Assembly (NCBI GenBank): GCA_963169325.1
Contig: CAUJEY010000020.1
Span: 1-56,000 of the forward strand
DNA from: Bacteroidota bacterium
Lineage (GTDB): Bacteria; Bacteroidota; Bacteroidia; Chitinophagales; Saprospiraceae
DNA length: 56,000 nt
Direction of reading: 5' to 3'
The notes below the pieces were generated by a model. The model did no database searches. It was not told where the DNA came from and saw only the letters and a program-made list of their open reading frames with translations. The first letter of the stretch is position 1, and each line of letters opens with the position of its first letter. Below, one piece after another: positions 27,462-36,695 of the stretch. The position numbers were made by a program, and so were the translations under genes.

Positions 27462-29966
27462 ATGTATACGAATAAATATAAATTCAACATATTCCATCTT
27501 CTTCTCCCTGCCTTTATCCTGGCCGCTTCCGCCCTTCACGCGCAAAACGCCATTGCCGTCAGCAGCAATCCCGGTCCCGGCCTCCGCATTGCCCTCCGTT
27601 GGGAGCCGGCGGCCGGCGCCACGGGTTACCGGCTGTATCGTAGCACGACGGCCGGCAATTATCCAGGTACGGCATTGGCTACGGTACAGCAGGCCACGAA
27701 TTGCGTGGCGATTCGCTCGCTGCTCATCACCACGCCCGATTCGGCGGACTGGAAATTGGTGCAGCAGGCGCTTGCGGATTCCACGGTCTTATTCAATCCC
27801 TGCAATATCGGTTCGCTGACCGTGGGTGCTGAAAAACACAACCGCCTGTTGCTGGTCGCCCGGAACAATCTGGCCGTAGCCAAAATGATGGGTATTGCTT
27901 TTGAAGACAACACGGTCGTCTCAGGTACCACGTATTATTACCGGATCAGGGCCCTGAATGCCGCCGGCGCCGAATTTGCGACAGTAGCCACCGATCTTTC
28001 CGTCGTGGCGGGCCTCTTTGTTCCGCTGCCGGCGCCTGCCGGACTGGTTTTGGAACCAGGCGATGCCACGGTTTTGGCTCGCTGGAATTCTGTGGCCGGA
28101 GCCGCCGGTTACCTCGTTCAGCGTTCCCCGATGCCCGTCGGATTTTTCCTTCGGGTGAATGAAAACACCCTCACTGCGCGAGTAAGCCATCATCTCAATG
28201 GCGATACCCTCATACCGAATTCGGAAGGTTTCGTGGACGTGCAACGCTGGGACAGTCTGACGGGCGAACCAACGACACACCTTGTCAACGGGGTCAATGT
28301 TTCCGGGCCGTTCAATGCCCGGAACTACTATTACCGCGTTTGCGCCGTCGACCTCTTCAGTCGCGCCGGGGCCTTTTCGGCAGTTGCCGGGCCGGTAATG
28401 CCGCAAGACTCTACGCCACCGGCAGTGCCGCGTGATATCCTGGTCACGGCGGACGATGTAACCGGACACGTAAATATTCGTTGGGAGCGCGTGCGTTTTG
28501 ATGAAATGGGGCGCCGGGATTCGGTAAGCGCTTACCGCGTTTACCGCTACGCTTCCGCCGACAATCCCAATACGACCTCATCGGTATTGCTGGGAACGGT
28601 ATCGGCGCCGGTCAATAACATCCGAACCAAAGACACGACCGACCAGGACCCGACACTGCGCTCCGCTTTTGGCGACAAAACCTGGTGGTATCGCGTAAAA
28701 TCGGTGGACCTGGCCGGTAATGAAAGTCAATATTCCGCGGCGTTTTCCGCGACGGTCAAAGATGTGACGGCGCCTGACCTGGTGAAGGGTTTGACCGCTG
28801 CGGGCCAGGAACAGTCGATCGACCTGACCTGGATGTTGAATAACGAGCCCGACATGGCCGGTTACGCCGTGTACCGGAGCCTGTGTCATCGCGGCGCCTG
28901 GGTGGACTGTAATAAAGCAAAGGACTGCCCGGAAAGGCATGATTTAATCAAATACCTGCAAGGCAAGGCAGATGAACTCACGCCGGAAGAACGCGAAAGA
29001 CTATACACGATAGCCAAAACCATGGAATGCCCCTGCAGCGGCGATTTTGTGTACCTCGGCGAGATCACGCAGGATTCGGCGAAAGTCGCGCTCGACGCCG
29101 GCCATATTATGTTCAGCGACCGGACGGTTCCGGCTGGCTCGCCGCTTTGTTATGCCTACTGGGTAAAAGCCGTGGACGGCTCGGGCAACCGCAGCGGTGC
29201 TTTTCCGATTCCTTCCGCAGCCGAACAGGCCGGGATCGTGTGTGAGCGCCTGCGCGACCGCACGCCGCCGGAGCCGGCCTTGTTGTCGGGTCTGTTTGCC
29301 CGCGACGGCGCCATCCGCGTGGAATGGATGGGCCCGCCGACGCAGGATATTCGCGCGTATCACGTTTACCGGGCAGAAGCGCCTAACGCCGTGGATGAAC
29401 CGGTGCTAAACGATTATAAATGGGTGGGCGGCATGACCGTGGAATATCCGCCTGCATCGCCCGTGGTACTCACCGAACCCTACAAGCCGCCGGCCCTGCC
29501 GGAATGCGGCCTGATCCCGGTGCAAACCAATGAATGGATGAGTCAGGGCAATTTCACCGACACCGGCGTAGATCCCAAAAAGACCTACTGGTATAAAGTA
29601 GTCGGCATCGACTACGACGGCAATGAGGGGCCAACCGACCGCGCCGCACCGATCAGCACGTTTACTTTTAACCGCAAACAGGCCGCTGCACCGGTATTCG
29701 ATGCCCTGGTACCGCAGACCGATCCTTGCGGCCTGGTGTTGCAGTGGTCGCCGGTATTCGACCCGGGCCAACAGGAAGGTTTTTTGGTGTATCGCAGCAC
29801 CTCGGCGGCGGGACCTTTTACGCCGGTTTGTTTAGCGCCGGTACAAGGCAATACATTTCAGGATGTGCAAGTCGTGAAAGGGCAAACCTACTGGTATCGC
29901 CTGGCCATTTTGATGAAAAACGGGCGGATGTCGCTGCTTTCGGGGGTGATGGCGGGGACGCCGTGA
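27462..29966 (+). CDS. Secreted fibronectin type III repeat protein
   Basis: 834 residues from ATG 27462, which gives a signal peptide ending ASALHAQ; an upstream in-frame start at 27360 would run through the intergenic hairpin. It contains about six fibronectin-III-like domains, each with a W-x-P/V-x-x-A-x-G-Y-x-V/L-Y/Q-R-S core and a Y-Y-R/Y-R-V strand (for example GYRLYRS, GYAVYRS, TYYYRIRAL, WWYRVKSVD). Two domains carry large insertions: one with paired Cys near residue 85-115, and one Cys-rich segment (about 485-540, CHRGAWVDC through ECPCSGDF). Fibronectin-III domains mediate protein or glycan binding on secreted proteins. It is the middle gene of the set. Confidence 0.8.
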   Translation: MYTNKYKFNIFHLLLPAFILAASALHAQNAIAVSSNPGPGLRIALRWEPAAGATGYRLYRSTTAGNYPGTALATVQQATNCVAIRSLLITTPDSADWKLVQQALADSTVLFNPCNIGSLTVGAEKHNRLLLVARNNLAVAKMMGIAFEDNTVVSGTTYYYRIRALNAAGAEFATVATDLSVVAGLFVPLPAPAGLVLEPGDATVLARWNSVAGAAGYLVQRSPMPVGFFLRVNENTLTARVSHHLNGDTLIPNSEGFVDVQRWDSLTGEPTTHLVNGVNVSGPFNARNYYYRVCAVDLFSRAGAFSAVAGPVMPQDSTPPAVPRDILVTADDVTGHVNIRWERVRFDEMGRRDSVSAYRVYRYASADNPNTTSSVLLGTVSAPVNNIRTKDTTDQDPTLRSAFGDKTWWYRVKSVDLAGNESQYSAAFSATVKDVTAPDLVKGLTAAGQEQSIDLTWMLNNEPDMAGYAVYRSLCHRGAWVDCNKAKDCPERHDLIKYLQGKADELTPEERERLYTIAKTMECPCSGDFVYLGEITQDSAKVALDAGHIMFSDRTVPAGSPLCYAYWVKAVDGSGNRSGAFPIPSAAEQAGIVCERLRDRTPPEPALLSGLFARDGAIRVEWMGPPTQDIRAYHVYRAEAPNAVDEPVLNDYKWVGGMTVEYPPASPVVLTEPYKPPALPECGLIPVQTNEWMSQGNFTDTGVDPKKTYWYKVVGIDYDGNEGPTDRAAPISTFTFNRKQAAAPVFDALVPQTDPCGLVLQWSPVFDPGQQEGFLVYRSTSAAGPFTPVCLAPVQGNTFQDVQVVKGQTYWYRLAILMKNGRMSLLSGVMAGTP

Positions 29967-30030
29967 GGGTGGTGTGATGTCTTACTATATTTCAGATGAA
30001 CCTGAACATTCATTTTTACAAAAACCGATT

Positions 30031-31323
30031 ATGAAAAATAAACAAATTTTAAACCTAATCACCGGGTTATTCCTATCCACCACCGCCCTGGCTCAAGACC
30101 CGCTCTGGGTGCGCGACAACACCTGGTATTTTGATAATTTCGTCCAGGCGGAAGTCGGCTGGGATGTGTTTCGCGAAACTTTTGTCGGCGTTGCGCCGGC
30201 GCCTTCGGGGGATTTTGACCTGTTGTTATTTGAAACCATTTATAAACAGAAACTTTTCGAAACCGGGCACTGCTTCGGCATCGACCTGCTGGCGATGGTG
30301 ATGCTGAAAAACGGCGGACACCTGGGTTATTGCCACCCGCCGTACATCTATGCGGCCGAATCGCCCAGCCCGGCTGATAGCACCGTAGGCCCTTCCGACC
30401 AGACCTTGCGGCGCGCCATACAGATCATGCACGGCCACCAGATCACCCACCGGTTTCTGTTGTTCCTGCTCGACGTGATTGCTCAAAATCAGCAGCGCAA
30501 TGGCAATTATGCCTATCAGCAATATATTTATTATACAGCGAAGGACGACCCTTGTATAATCAGTATTACAAAAGATGTTTCGCCGGCCGACGGGGGGCAT
30601 GTGATCGTGCCGTTTTTTGCTGAAGACCTTGGCGGAGGCGCCAAACGCCTGTACGTGTATGATCCCAACCGTTCGTATTACGAAGCAGGCACGGACGGCC
30701 ATGATTATTACCACAACCGGCAAAATTTCGTCGATATTTCCGCCTCTGGGAACTGGTCGTATACTATGGCTGACGGCGAGGTATGGACAGGCAATCCGGG
30801 CAGCGGCGGCAATTGTATGGTTATTCCGATTTCAGTAGCCGGCAAAAAAGACCGGCTCCCGCAGTCGTTGTTTGCCGAAGGCGCCTATGCCCTGAACTCT
30901 ATTTTTATTTTTGGAAATAACACCCAACTCCGCCAACTCACCCTGCCTGAATCGGGTCTGCAATGGCTCGATGAACAAGGTAGGGACCTCGAACCCGACC
31001 CGGCATGCCGCATGGCGAATGTGTTGCCGTTTATTCCACAAACCGGCGGCCGGCCCGATACCACGGCCAATCAACTGTATTTTATCCAGGGAAACGAACC
31101 TGTTGAAATTACCCTGGAAGCCGGCACGGAAGACGGCTACCACATCGGTATCATGGGTGCGCAGGCTTACTTAGAGGTGACTTCGCCAGGAATCGGGACG
31201 GACCGTTTGCGGATTGAAGGGATAGATACGGCTGCGCCAAAATGTACGTGGACGCCGGGAGGAGCGGTTGACCGGGAACGCCGGGTGACGGTGCGCGTGC
31301 GTGAGCCGGTGGAATGCCCGTGA
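30031..31323 (+). CDS. Secreted protein with papain-like Cys-His-Asp pattern (putative cysteine peptidase)
   Basis: 430 residues; signal peptide MKNKQILNLITGLFLSTTALAQ. Residues 80-213 carry a set of motifs in the order expected of a papain-fold (clan CA) peptidase: Cys81 in GHCFGID at the start of a helix, His190 in GGHVIVPFF at a beta strand, and Asp211/Asn213 in LYVYDPNRS. The remaining C-terminal part (about 270-430) is beta-rich, without a recognisable family. No family was matched with certainty. ATG 30031 is preferred to 29974 because it starts directly at the signal peptide. It is the last gene of the set, 64 bases after the fibronectin-III gene, and could process its two neighbours or an external target; both ideas are inference. 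Confidence 0.65.
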   Translation: MKNKQILNLITGLFLSTTALAQDPLWVRDNTWYFDNFVQAEVGWDVFRETFVGVAPAPSGDFDLLLFETIYKQKLFETGHCFGIDLLAMVMLKNGGHLGYCHPPYIYAAESPSPADSTVGPSDQTLRRAIQIMHGHQITHRFLLFLLDVIAQNQQRNGNYAYQQYIYYTAKDDPCIISITKDVSPADGGHVIVPFFAEDLGGGAKRLYVYDPNRSYYEAGTDGHDYYHNRQNFVDISASGNWSYTMADGEVWTGNPGSGGNCMVIPISVAGKKDRLPQSLFAEGAYALNSIFIFGNNTQLRQLTLPESGLQWLDEQGRDLEPDPACRMANVLPFIPQTGGRPDTTANQLYFIQGNEPVEITLEAGTEDGYHIGIMGAQAYLEVTSPGIGTDRLRIEGIDTAAPKCTWTPGGAVDRERRVTVRVREPVECP

Positions 31324-31343
31324 ACACGGAATACAATGGTGTG

Positions 31344-31539
31344 CCGTAGATTGTACGATTTCACCACGGAGGCACGGAGAATATCGAATGTCGAACAAGG
31401 AATATCGAATGTCGAAGTTGCGTAGAGTACACCGCATCACGGAACGCACTACGGGTATTTCGACATTCGATATTCCTTGTTCGACATTCGATATTCTCCG
31501 TGTCTCCGTGCCTCCGTGGTAAAATCGTACAATCTACGG
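31344..31539. repeat. Long near-perfect palindrome (element with internal duplication)
   Basis: Left arm 31344-31416 and right arm 31459-31539 are almost exactly complementary. Each arm ends with CCGTAGATTGTACGATTT, and within each arm a 20-base segment (AATATCGAATGTCGAA and flanks) occurs twice. The loop holds GCGTAGAGTAC, similar to the loop of element 1. It occupies most of the 322-base gap before the rhamnosidase gene. Confidence 0.9.
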
Positions 31540-31605
31540 GCAAGTTTCCGGAATACCCGGGCCATAACTTTCGTTATTTAGCGCACCGAAATGGAACTTG
31601 TTTTT

Positions 31606-31613
31606 TACGTTTG
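31606..31613 (+). promoter_or_regulatory. Putative -7 box of the rhamnosidase gene
   Basis: TACGTTTG fits TAnnTTTG and lies 32 bases before ATG 31646. It falls inside the longer in-frame extension from 31598, so it argues for the 31646 start. Confidence 0.45.
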
Positions 31614-31645
31614 TCCGTCCGATCCACCTTCGTAAAACATCTTCC

Positions 31646-34384
31646 ATGAAAAATTTGCTCTGCGCGCTCGCCTTGCTATTTGCCATTTCCGCTCAAGCCC
31701 AAACCCTCAACGTAACAGCCCTTACCTGCGAATTTCAAACCAACCCCGTCGGTATCGACGTCGCTCAACCGCGGCTGAGTTGGAAATTGACGGCTCCGGG
31801 CCGCAATACCCTGCAAACCGCTTACGCCCTGCGCGTGGCCACAGCGGCAGATTTTTCAGTCAAAACGTTGGTATGGGAATCCGGCAAGGTTAAATCTGCC
31901 GAATCGGTGTTGCAGGCCTATGCCGGCCCTGCACTCCAATCGGGCCGGCGCTACTACTGGCAGGTACAGGTTTGGGACAACCAGGGCCGCATGTCCGCTT
32001 GGAGCCCCGTCGCTTTTTGGGAAACGGGACTGCTTTCCGCTGCCGACTGGAGGGCAAAATGGATCGAACCCGACACCGCGAAAAAACGTTATGCGCCCGC
32101 ACCCATGCTGCGCAAGGAATTTACCCTGAAGAAAAAAATCGCCAGTGCGCGGGCGTACGTAACCTCTCATGGCTTCTACGAACTTCAACTGAACGGCCAA
32201 AAGGTAGGCGACCAGGTGCTTACCCCCGGCTGGACCGTGTATGGCAAACGCCTGCAATACCAGGTATACGACGTGACTAACCTGCTGAAACCCGGCGAAA
32301 ACGCGGTCGGCGCCCTGCTTGGCGACGGCTGGTACCGCGGCACCCTGGGCTGGGTGTTTCAATGGGCTTTTTATGGTCCCCGGCTCGGTCTGCTCTGCCA
32401 GATTCATGTGCGCTACGCCAACGGAACAGAGGAATGGATCGTCTCCGACGGTACCTGGAAAACGTATCTGGACGGCCCCATCCGCATGAACGACATCTAT
32501 AACGGCGAAAGTTATGACGCCCGCCGCGAGATGCCGGGCTGGTCCCAGCCGGGCTTCTCCGACACCCAATGGCAGCCCGTACAGGTGGCCGAATTTCCGA
32601 TGGACAACCTGACGGCCTCCAACGGGCTGCCGGTGCGAAAAATTCAGGTACTGCCGGCGCAGCGCATTTTCCGTACGCCCAAAGGCGAATTGGTGGTCGA
32701 TTTCGGTCAAAATATGGTGGGCTGGGTGCGCTTGAACCTGCGCGGCCCGGCCGGTACGGTGGTTACGGTACGCCACGCCGAGGTGCTGGACAAGGCGGGC
32801 AATTTCTACACCGACAACCTGCGAAAGGCCGACTGCAAGTTGGAATACACCATGAAAGGAAGTGGCGCCGAAGTATACGAGCCGCGTTTCACGTTTATGG
32901 GCTTCCGGTATGTGTCGGTGGAAGGTTTGTCCGGCAACCTGGCGCCCGGCGATATTACCGGCGTGGTCGTACACTCCGACATGCCACCCACCGGCCGTTT
33001 CGAATGCTCCAACCCGCTCATCAACCAATTGCAGCACAATATTCAGTGGGGCCAGAAAGGCAATTTCGTGGACGTGCCCACCGACTGCCCGCAACGCGAC
33101 GAGCGCCTCGGCTGGACGGGCGATGCGCAGGCTTTTTGCCGCACCGCCGCTTACAACATGGGCGTGGCGCCGTTTTTCACCAAATGGGCCGCCGATATCG
33201 CTGCCGACCAGCGCCCCAGCGGCGCTGTTCCCTGGGTGATCCCAGATGTACTTAATAAACCGGAAAGCGAAACCGTGGGCGTCAGCGCCGGCTGGAGCGA
33301 TGTGGCCACGATCCTGCCCTGGACGATGTACCAGGTGTACGGCGACAAACGCCTGCTCGAAACCCAGTACCCCAGTATGAAAGCCTGGGTGGAGTTCCAG
33401 CACGCACAGTCCGGCGACTCCTGTATCTGGAAAAACGGCAGCGTGTTCGGCGACTGGTTGTTTTACCGTCCGGCGCCACACGATGCCAGCACGCCCGACG
33501 GTCACACCGACCGCGATATGATTGCCACCATGTTTTTTGCCCATTCCACGCACCTGCTGCAACAGGCCGCCGAGGTGCTGGGCAAAACGGATGACGCTGT
33601 TTTTTATAAAGTGTTATTTGAAAAAATAAAATCGGCTTTCCTGCGCGAGTATGCCACGTCGGCGGGCCGCCTCGTGTCGCATTCCCAAACGGCTTACGTG
33701 CTGGCACTTGAGTTCGACCTGCTGCCGCCCGAACTGCGTCCGGCTGCCGTCCAATACCTGACCGCCGACATCCGCAACCGCAAAAACCACCTGGCTACCG
33801 GCTTTCTCGGCACTCCCTATCTATGCCATGTGCTCTCTTCCAACGGGCATGCCGACCTGGCTTACGAACTGCTGCTGCAAGAGACCTATCCCTCCTGGCT
33901 GTACCCGGTAAAAATGGGCGCTACCACCATCTGGGAACGCTGGGACGGCATCAAAACAGACAGCACGTTCCAGGACCCCGGCATGAATTCTTTCAACCAT
34001 TACGCCTACGGCGCGATCGGCGACTGGATGTACCGCGTGGTGGCCGGCCTGGAAATCGGCGCGCCTGGATACAAACACATCCGGATTCAGCCGCAGCCGA
34101 ATAGCAAATTATTTTATGCAAAAGCCTCGTATGAGAGCCTGTACGGTACTATTACTTCCGGCTGGGAGCAACAGGGCAATACGCTCCTGGTTGCTGTGAC
34201 CATTCCGCCGAATACGACGGCTACGATCCTATTGCCTGGCGCCAAGTTGAACGAGGTGAAAGAAGGTGGGCAGCCGCTGCATGCAAGCGGTTTGTTCAAA
34301 GCCAGGCAAGATGGCAGCGGCGTAGTGGTGGAGGTTGGCGCGGGAGTGTATCAGTTTGCTTATGCTTATTCCGGCTTGAGGTGA
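31646..34384 (+). CDS. GH78 alpha-L-rhamnosidase
   Basis: 912 residues; signal peptide MKNLLCALALLFAISAQAQ. The order of domains is that of bacterial GH78 enzymes: N-terminal fibronectin-like domain (about 25-145), two beta-sandwich rhamnosidase N domains (about 145-460), the (alpha/alpha)6 catalytic barrel (about 460-800) and a C-terminal beta domain. The hallmark DCPQRDERLGWTGDAQAF is present, with acidic residues Asp485/Glu486 in the active-site motif. It removes terminal alpha-L-rhamnose from plant or microbial glycans, in the periplasm or outside. No transporter of its own is adjacent. Confidence 0.93.
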   Translation: MKNLLCALALLFAISAQAQTLNVTALTCEFQTNPVGIDVAQPRLSWKLTAPGRNTLQTAYALRVATAADFSVKTLVWESGKVKSAESVLQAYAGPALQSGRRYYWQVQVWDNQGRMSAWSPVAFWETGLLSAADWRAKWIEPDTAKKRYAPAPMLRKEFTLKKKIASARAYVTSHGFYELQLNGQKVGDQVLTPGWTVYGKRLQYQVYDVTNLLKPGENAVGALLGDGWYRGTLGWVFQWAFYGPRLGLLCQIHVRYANGTEEWIVSDGTWKTYLDGPIRMNDIYNGESYDARREMPGWSQPGFSDTQWQPVQVAEFPMDNLTASNGLPVRKIQVLPAQRIFRTPKGELVVDFGQNMVGWVRLNLRGPAGTVVTVRHAEVLDKAGNFYTDNLRKADCKLEYTMKGSGAEVYEPRFTFMGFRYVSVEGLSGNLAPGDITGVVVHSDMPPTGRFECSNPLINQLQHNIQWGQKGNFVDVPTDCPQRDERLGWTGDAQAFCRTAAYNMGVAPFFTKWAADIAADQRPSGAVPWVIPDVLNKPESETVGVSAGWSDVATILPWTMYQVYGDKRLLETQYPSMKAWVEFQHAQSGDSCIWKNGSVFGDWLFYRPAPHDASTPDGHTDRDMIATMFFAHSTHLLQQAAEVLGKTDDAVFYKVLFEKIKSAFLREYATSAGRLVSHSQTAYVLALEFDLLPPELRPAAVQYLTADIRNRKNHLATGFLGTPYLCHVLSSNGHADLAYELLLQETYPSWLYPVKMGATTIWERWDGIKTDSTFQDPGMNSFNHYAYGAIGDWMYRVVAGLEIGAPGYKHIRIQPQPNSKLFYAKASYESLYGTITSGWEQQGNTLLVAVTIPPNTTATILLPGAKLNEVKEGGQPLHASGLFKARQDGSGVVVEVGAGVYQFAYAYSGLR

Positions 34385-34442
34385 AGCACCGGCTGCACAC
34401 TGCTGACATTTTTAAACACATAGACATTGTCTACGCACTTAA

Positions 34443-34988
34443 TCAAGCCGTTTCTCTAAAAAAAGAAAAAAAGGTTTTTCCATACTTGCGCAGATCCATC
34501 AGGTGCGGGTGATTGGAAAAATCGTGGTGCGGATCGTGTTCCATGACAAATATGCCGTTCGGGAGCAGCAGTTTTTTTTCAAAAATCAGGTCGGGAATGA
34601 CATCGATCGTCGGGAGGGGATAGGGCGGACCGGCAAAAATATAGTCGTATTGTTCTTTGGTGGAATCGATGAAACGAAACACGTCCATCTGAAAAATTTT
34701 CAGGCCGGACTCAATTTTGAGTTGTTCGGCCGTTTTGCGCACAAACTGAACGCAGCCCGGAAATTTGTCCACATAAGTGACGTCGGTGCAGCCCCGGGAA
34801 ATAAACTCATAGCTGTGGCTGCCTGTGCCGCCGAAGAGATCGAGCACTTTTATATCTTCGAAATCAAGGAGGTTATTGAGAATATTGAACAGCGCTTCTT
34901 TGGCGTAGTCCATGGTGGGCCGGGTGGGCCATTTATCGGCGGGCGGGTCGAAGCGGCGGCCTCTGTATTTTCCTGATATAATGCGCAC
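34443..34988 (-). CDS. rsmD: 16S rRNA (guanine966-N2)-methyltransferase RsmD
   Basis: 181 residues. It starts MRIISGKYRGRRF, the conserved RsmD opening. SAM-binding motif I is VLDLFGGTGSHSYEFISRG; motif IV is AGPPY, as often seen in Bacteroidota versions in place of DPPF/Y. It methylates G966 of 16S rRNA during 30S assembly. It lies downstream of a DUF3822 gene in the same direction, the usual Bacteroidota pairing. Confidence 0.9.
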   Translation of the reverse strand: MRIISGKYRGRRFDPPADKWPTRPTMDYAKEALFNILNNLLDFEDIKVLDLFGGTGSHSYEFISRGCTDVTYVDKFPGCVQFVRKTAEQLKIESGLKIFQMDVFRFIDSTKEQYDYIFAGPPYPLPTIDVIPDLIFEKKLLLPNGIFVMEHDPHHDFSNHPHLMDLRKYGKTFFSFFRETA

Positions 34989-35092
34989 AGTACGGGAGTG
35001 ATGAATGATGAGTGATGAATGATGAATCTCAGACTGGTTGTTTTACAGCAATAAGAGCATCAGTTCAACATGATTTATTCAACCTGTTTTGT

Positions 35093-35941
35093 TTACAAAT
35101 TTTTCAAACAAAACAGGTCGTAGTAGCAATGGCCCGGCAAGGCTGGGCGGTCGGTCGGCAAGTGATAAAATGCGGGCAATTCGGCAAACCGGATATCGCG
35201 CACAAAGCGGTACAACAAGCGGTAAAGTTCCGAATCTTCCAGCAGATTTCCGGCCACAATTAAGGGCGTATCCTGCGCGCTCAACCGGAACTGATCGTAC
35301 AACATCAGCACATAGTACAACAGATCGGAAGAAGCCGAAAAGGCAAAGGAATTGTAAAAAAGCAGATTTTGGCGTTCAAAAACAGCCATTTGGGCCACCT
35401 GATTCCGGAAATTGACGAACAAACGGTGCTCTTCGTTTGCGGCTGTTAGCCGGGCGTTGCGCAGCAAGGGCACGGCGAGATGCCGGTTGCGGCTGCGCGG
35501 AAAAAATTCCGTACACAATTTGGCTAATCCCGGCTCGGTGGCATACACCAGATAGGCGTCGAACTCCGGAAGTTCGTCGTAGGCGTAGATATAGTCCGCC
35601 GGATTTAGCAATAGTTTGAAATAGCCTGACAGCGCGCCGTGCTGAAACAAACGACGGGGAACTAATGTGGCATTCCGGTGAAAAAGCGCGCAGTGGATTT
35701 GCCCAAAGGGCAGGCCGAATAACGTTTCCTGTTGCAACAGGCCGCGCAATTGCCACTCGATTTGGTTAAAAGAGGTTTCTTCCCCGGCCAACATCCGGGA
35801 TTGGAAGGCCATCATGGCGCCCGAAGCGTCGGCTGCCAGCAGACTGACGCTGTCGGCGCCAAACACGACGTTTAGCGCACACTGTGGCGCAGTGTCGGTG
35901 TTTAACCGGTTATCAATGAAATCAAGGGTGTGTGTATCCAT
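35093..35941 (-). CDS. DUF3822 family protein
   Basis: 282 residues from ATG 35941; a TTG at 35992 in the same frame would overlap the bactofilin stop. The sequence resembles the Bacteroidota-specific DUF3822 family, usually encoded just before rsmD: an N-terminal half, a central YAYDELPEFDAYLVY segment and a C-terminal NLLFYNSFAFSASSDLLYYVL stretch, consistent with an actin-like ATPase-type fold reported for related proteins. Function is unknown. No signal peptide or membrane segment; cytosolic. Confidence 0.72.
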   Translation of the reverse strand: MDTHTLDFIDNRLNTDTAPQCALNVVFGADSVSLLAADASGAMMAFQSRMLAGEETSFNQIEWQLRGLLQQETLFGLPFGQIHCALFHRNATLVPRRLFQHGALSGYFKLLLNPADYIYAYDELPEFDAYLVYATEPGLAKLCTEFFPRSRNRHLAVPLLRNARLTAANEEHRLFVNFRNQVAQMAVFERQNLLFYNSFAFSASSDLLYYVLMLYDQFRLSAQDTPLIVAGNLLEDSELYRLLYRFVRDIRFAELPAFYHLPTDRPALPGHCYYDLFCLKNL

Positions 35942-35988
35942 GCCGCTTACGGGGGAGGTACCGTGTTTTGCCCCGTAAAGATGCGAAA

Positions 35989-36402
35989 TCAATTTTTAGC
36001 AGCAACTCCCTGTTCGCCTATTTTACATGAACCGTTGTAACGGGCGCCTTCTTCCACGATCATCGTCCGGGCGGTAATATTTCCTTCTATGACGGCAGAA
36101 TCCAACAAATGCAGGGCTTCCTTTACAAAAACATCCCCTTTGATCCGGCCTTTAATCGCAGCATCCCGGGCGTGAATATTGCCCTGTACGTAGCTGCCTT
36201 CGCCTAAAACCAACCGTTTGTCCACCTTTACTTCCCCGTGTATGGAGCCGTCGAGGCGCACATTGTCGGTGCAGCCGAACTTGCCTTCAATCACCGTTCC
36301 TTTGGCAATTACGGTGGTTTGGGTACCTTCTTTATCCGTGCCGTTGGTCAACATCGAGGGCGCCGCGGCATTTTTTTTGTCTTTTGTAGAAGATGAAAAC
36401 AT
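35989..36402 (-). CDS. Bactofilin
   Basis: 137 residues from ATG 36402. A short polar N-terminus (to about 25) is followed by the bactofilin core of hexapeptide-like beta-helix rungs: VIAKGTVIEGKFGCTDNVRLDGSIHGEV, then VDKRLVLGEGSYVQGNIHARDAAIKGRIKGDV. Bactofilins polymerise without nucleotide into membrane-associated filaments that localise cell-wall and polarity factors. It ends about 48 bases before the DUF3822 gene and probably shares its transcript. Confidence 0.92.
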   Translation of the reverse strand: MFSSSTKDKKNAAAPSMLTNGTDKEGTQTTVIAKGTVIEGKFGCTDNVRLDGSIHGEVKVDKRLVLGEGSYVQGNIHARDAAIKGRIKGDVFVKEALHLLDSAVIEGNITARTMIVEEGARYNGSCKIGEQGVAAKN

Positions 36403-36462
36403 AAATGGAATTGAAATGATTGAGTGAATTCGGAGAAGTCTTATCAGGTCATTGAGCGTCAT

Positions 36463-36545
36463 TGGGCGTCATTTGGGTTATGGGTTGTCATTAGTTATTA
36501 GTCATTGGTCGTCATTGGTCATTAGCCATTGGGGTCATTAGGGAT
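36463..36545. repeat. Low-complexity GTCATTGG-type repeats
   Basis: GTCATTGG/GTCATTAG and their variants recur about eight times upstream of the bactofilin gene. The same word occurs at 39693-39726. No gene is visible in this 290-base gap besides the tsaD promoter box. Confidence 0.6.
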
Positions 36546-36638
36546 ATAAAAAATCAGTTTGGCATTCAGAATAAAGAATCGTGCCAAACTACTGTTTTTC
36601 AGGGAGTCAATTTCAAAATTTCACGACAGCAAAAGTCG

Positions 36639-36646
36639 TATTTTTG
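36639..36646 (+). promoter_or_regulatory. Putative -7 box of tsaD
   Basis: TATTTTTG fits TAnnTTTG and lies 49 bases before ATG 36696; no clear -33 element. Confidence 0.4.
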
Positions 36647-36695
36647 CGGCAAAAAGGAAGTTTAATACATTTTTTTTGCTGAACGACAGCACTTT

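Noticed and set aside
31856-33562. 568-codon minus-strand frame
   Set aside because: Antisense to the GH78 gene; no start context or domain.
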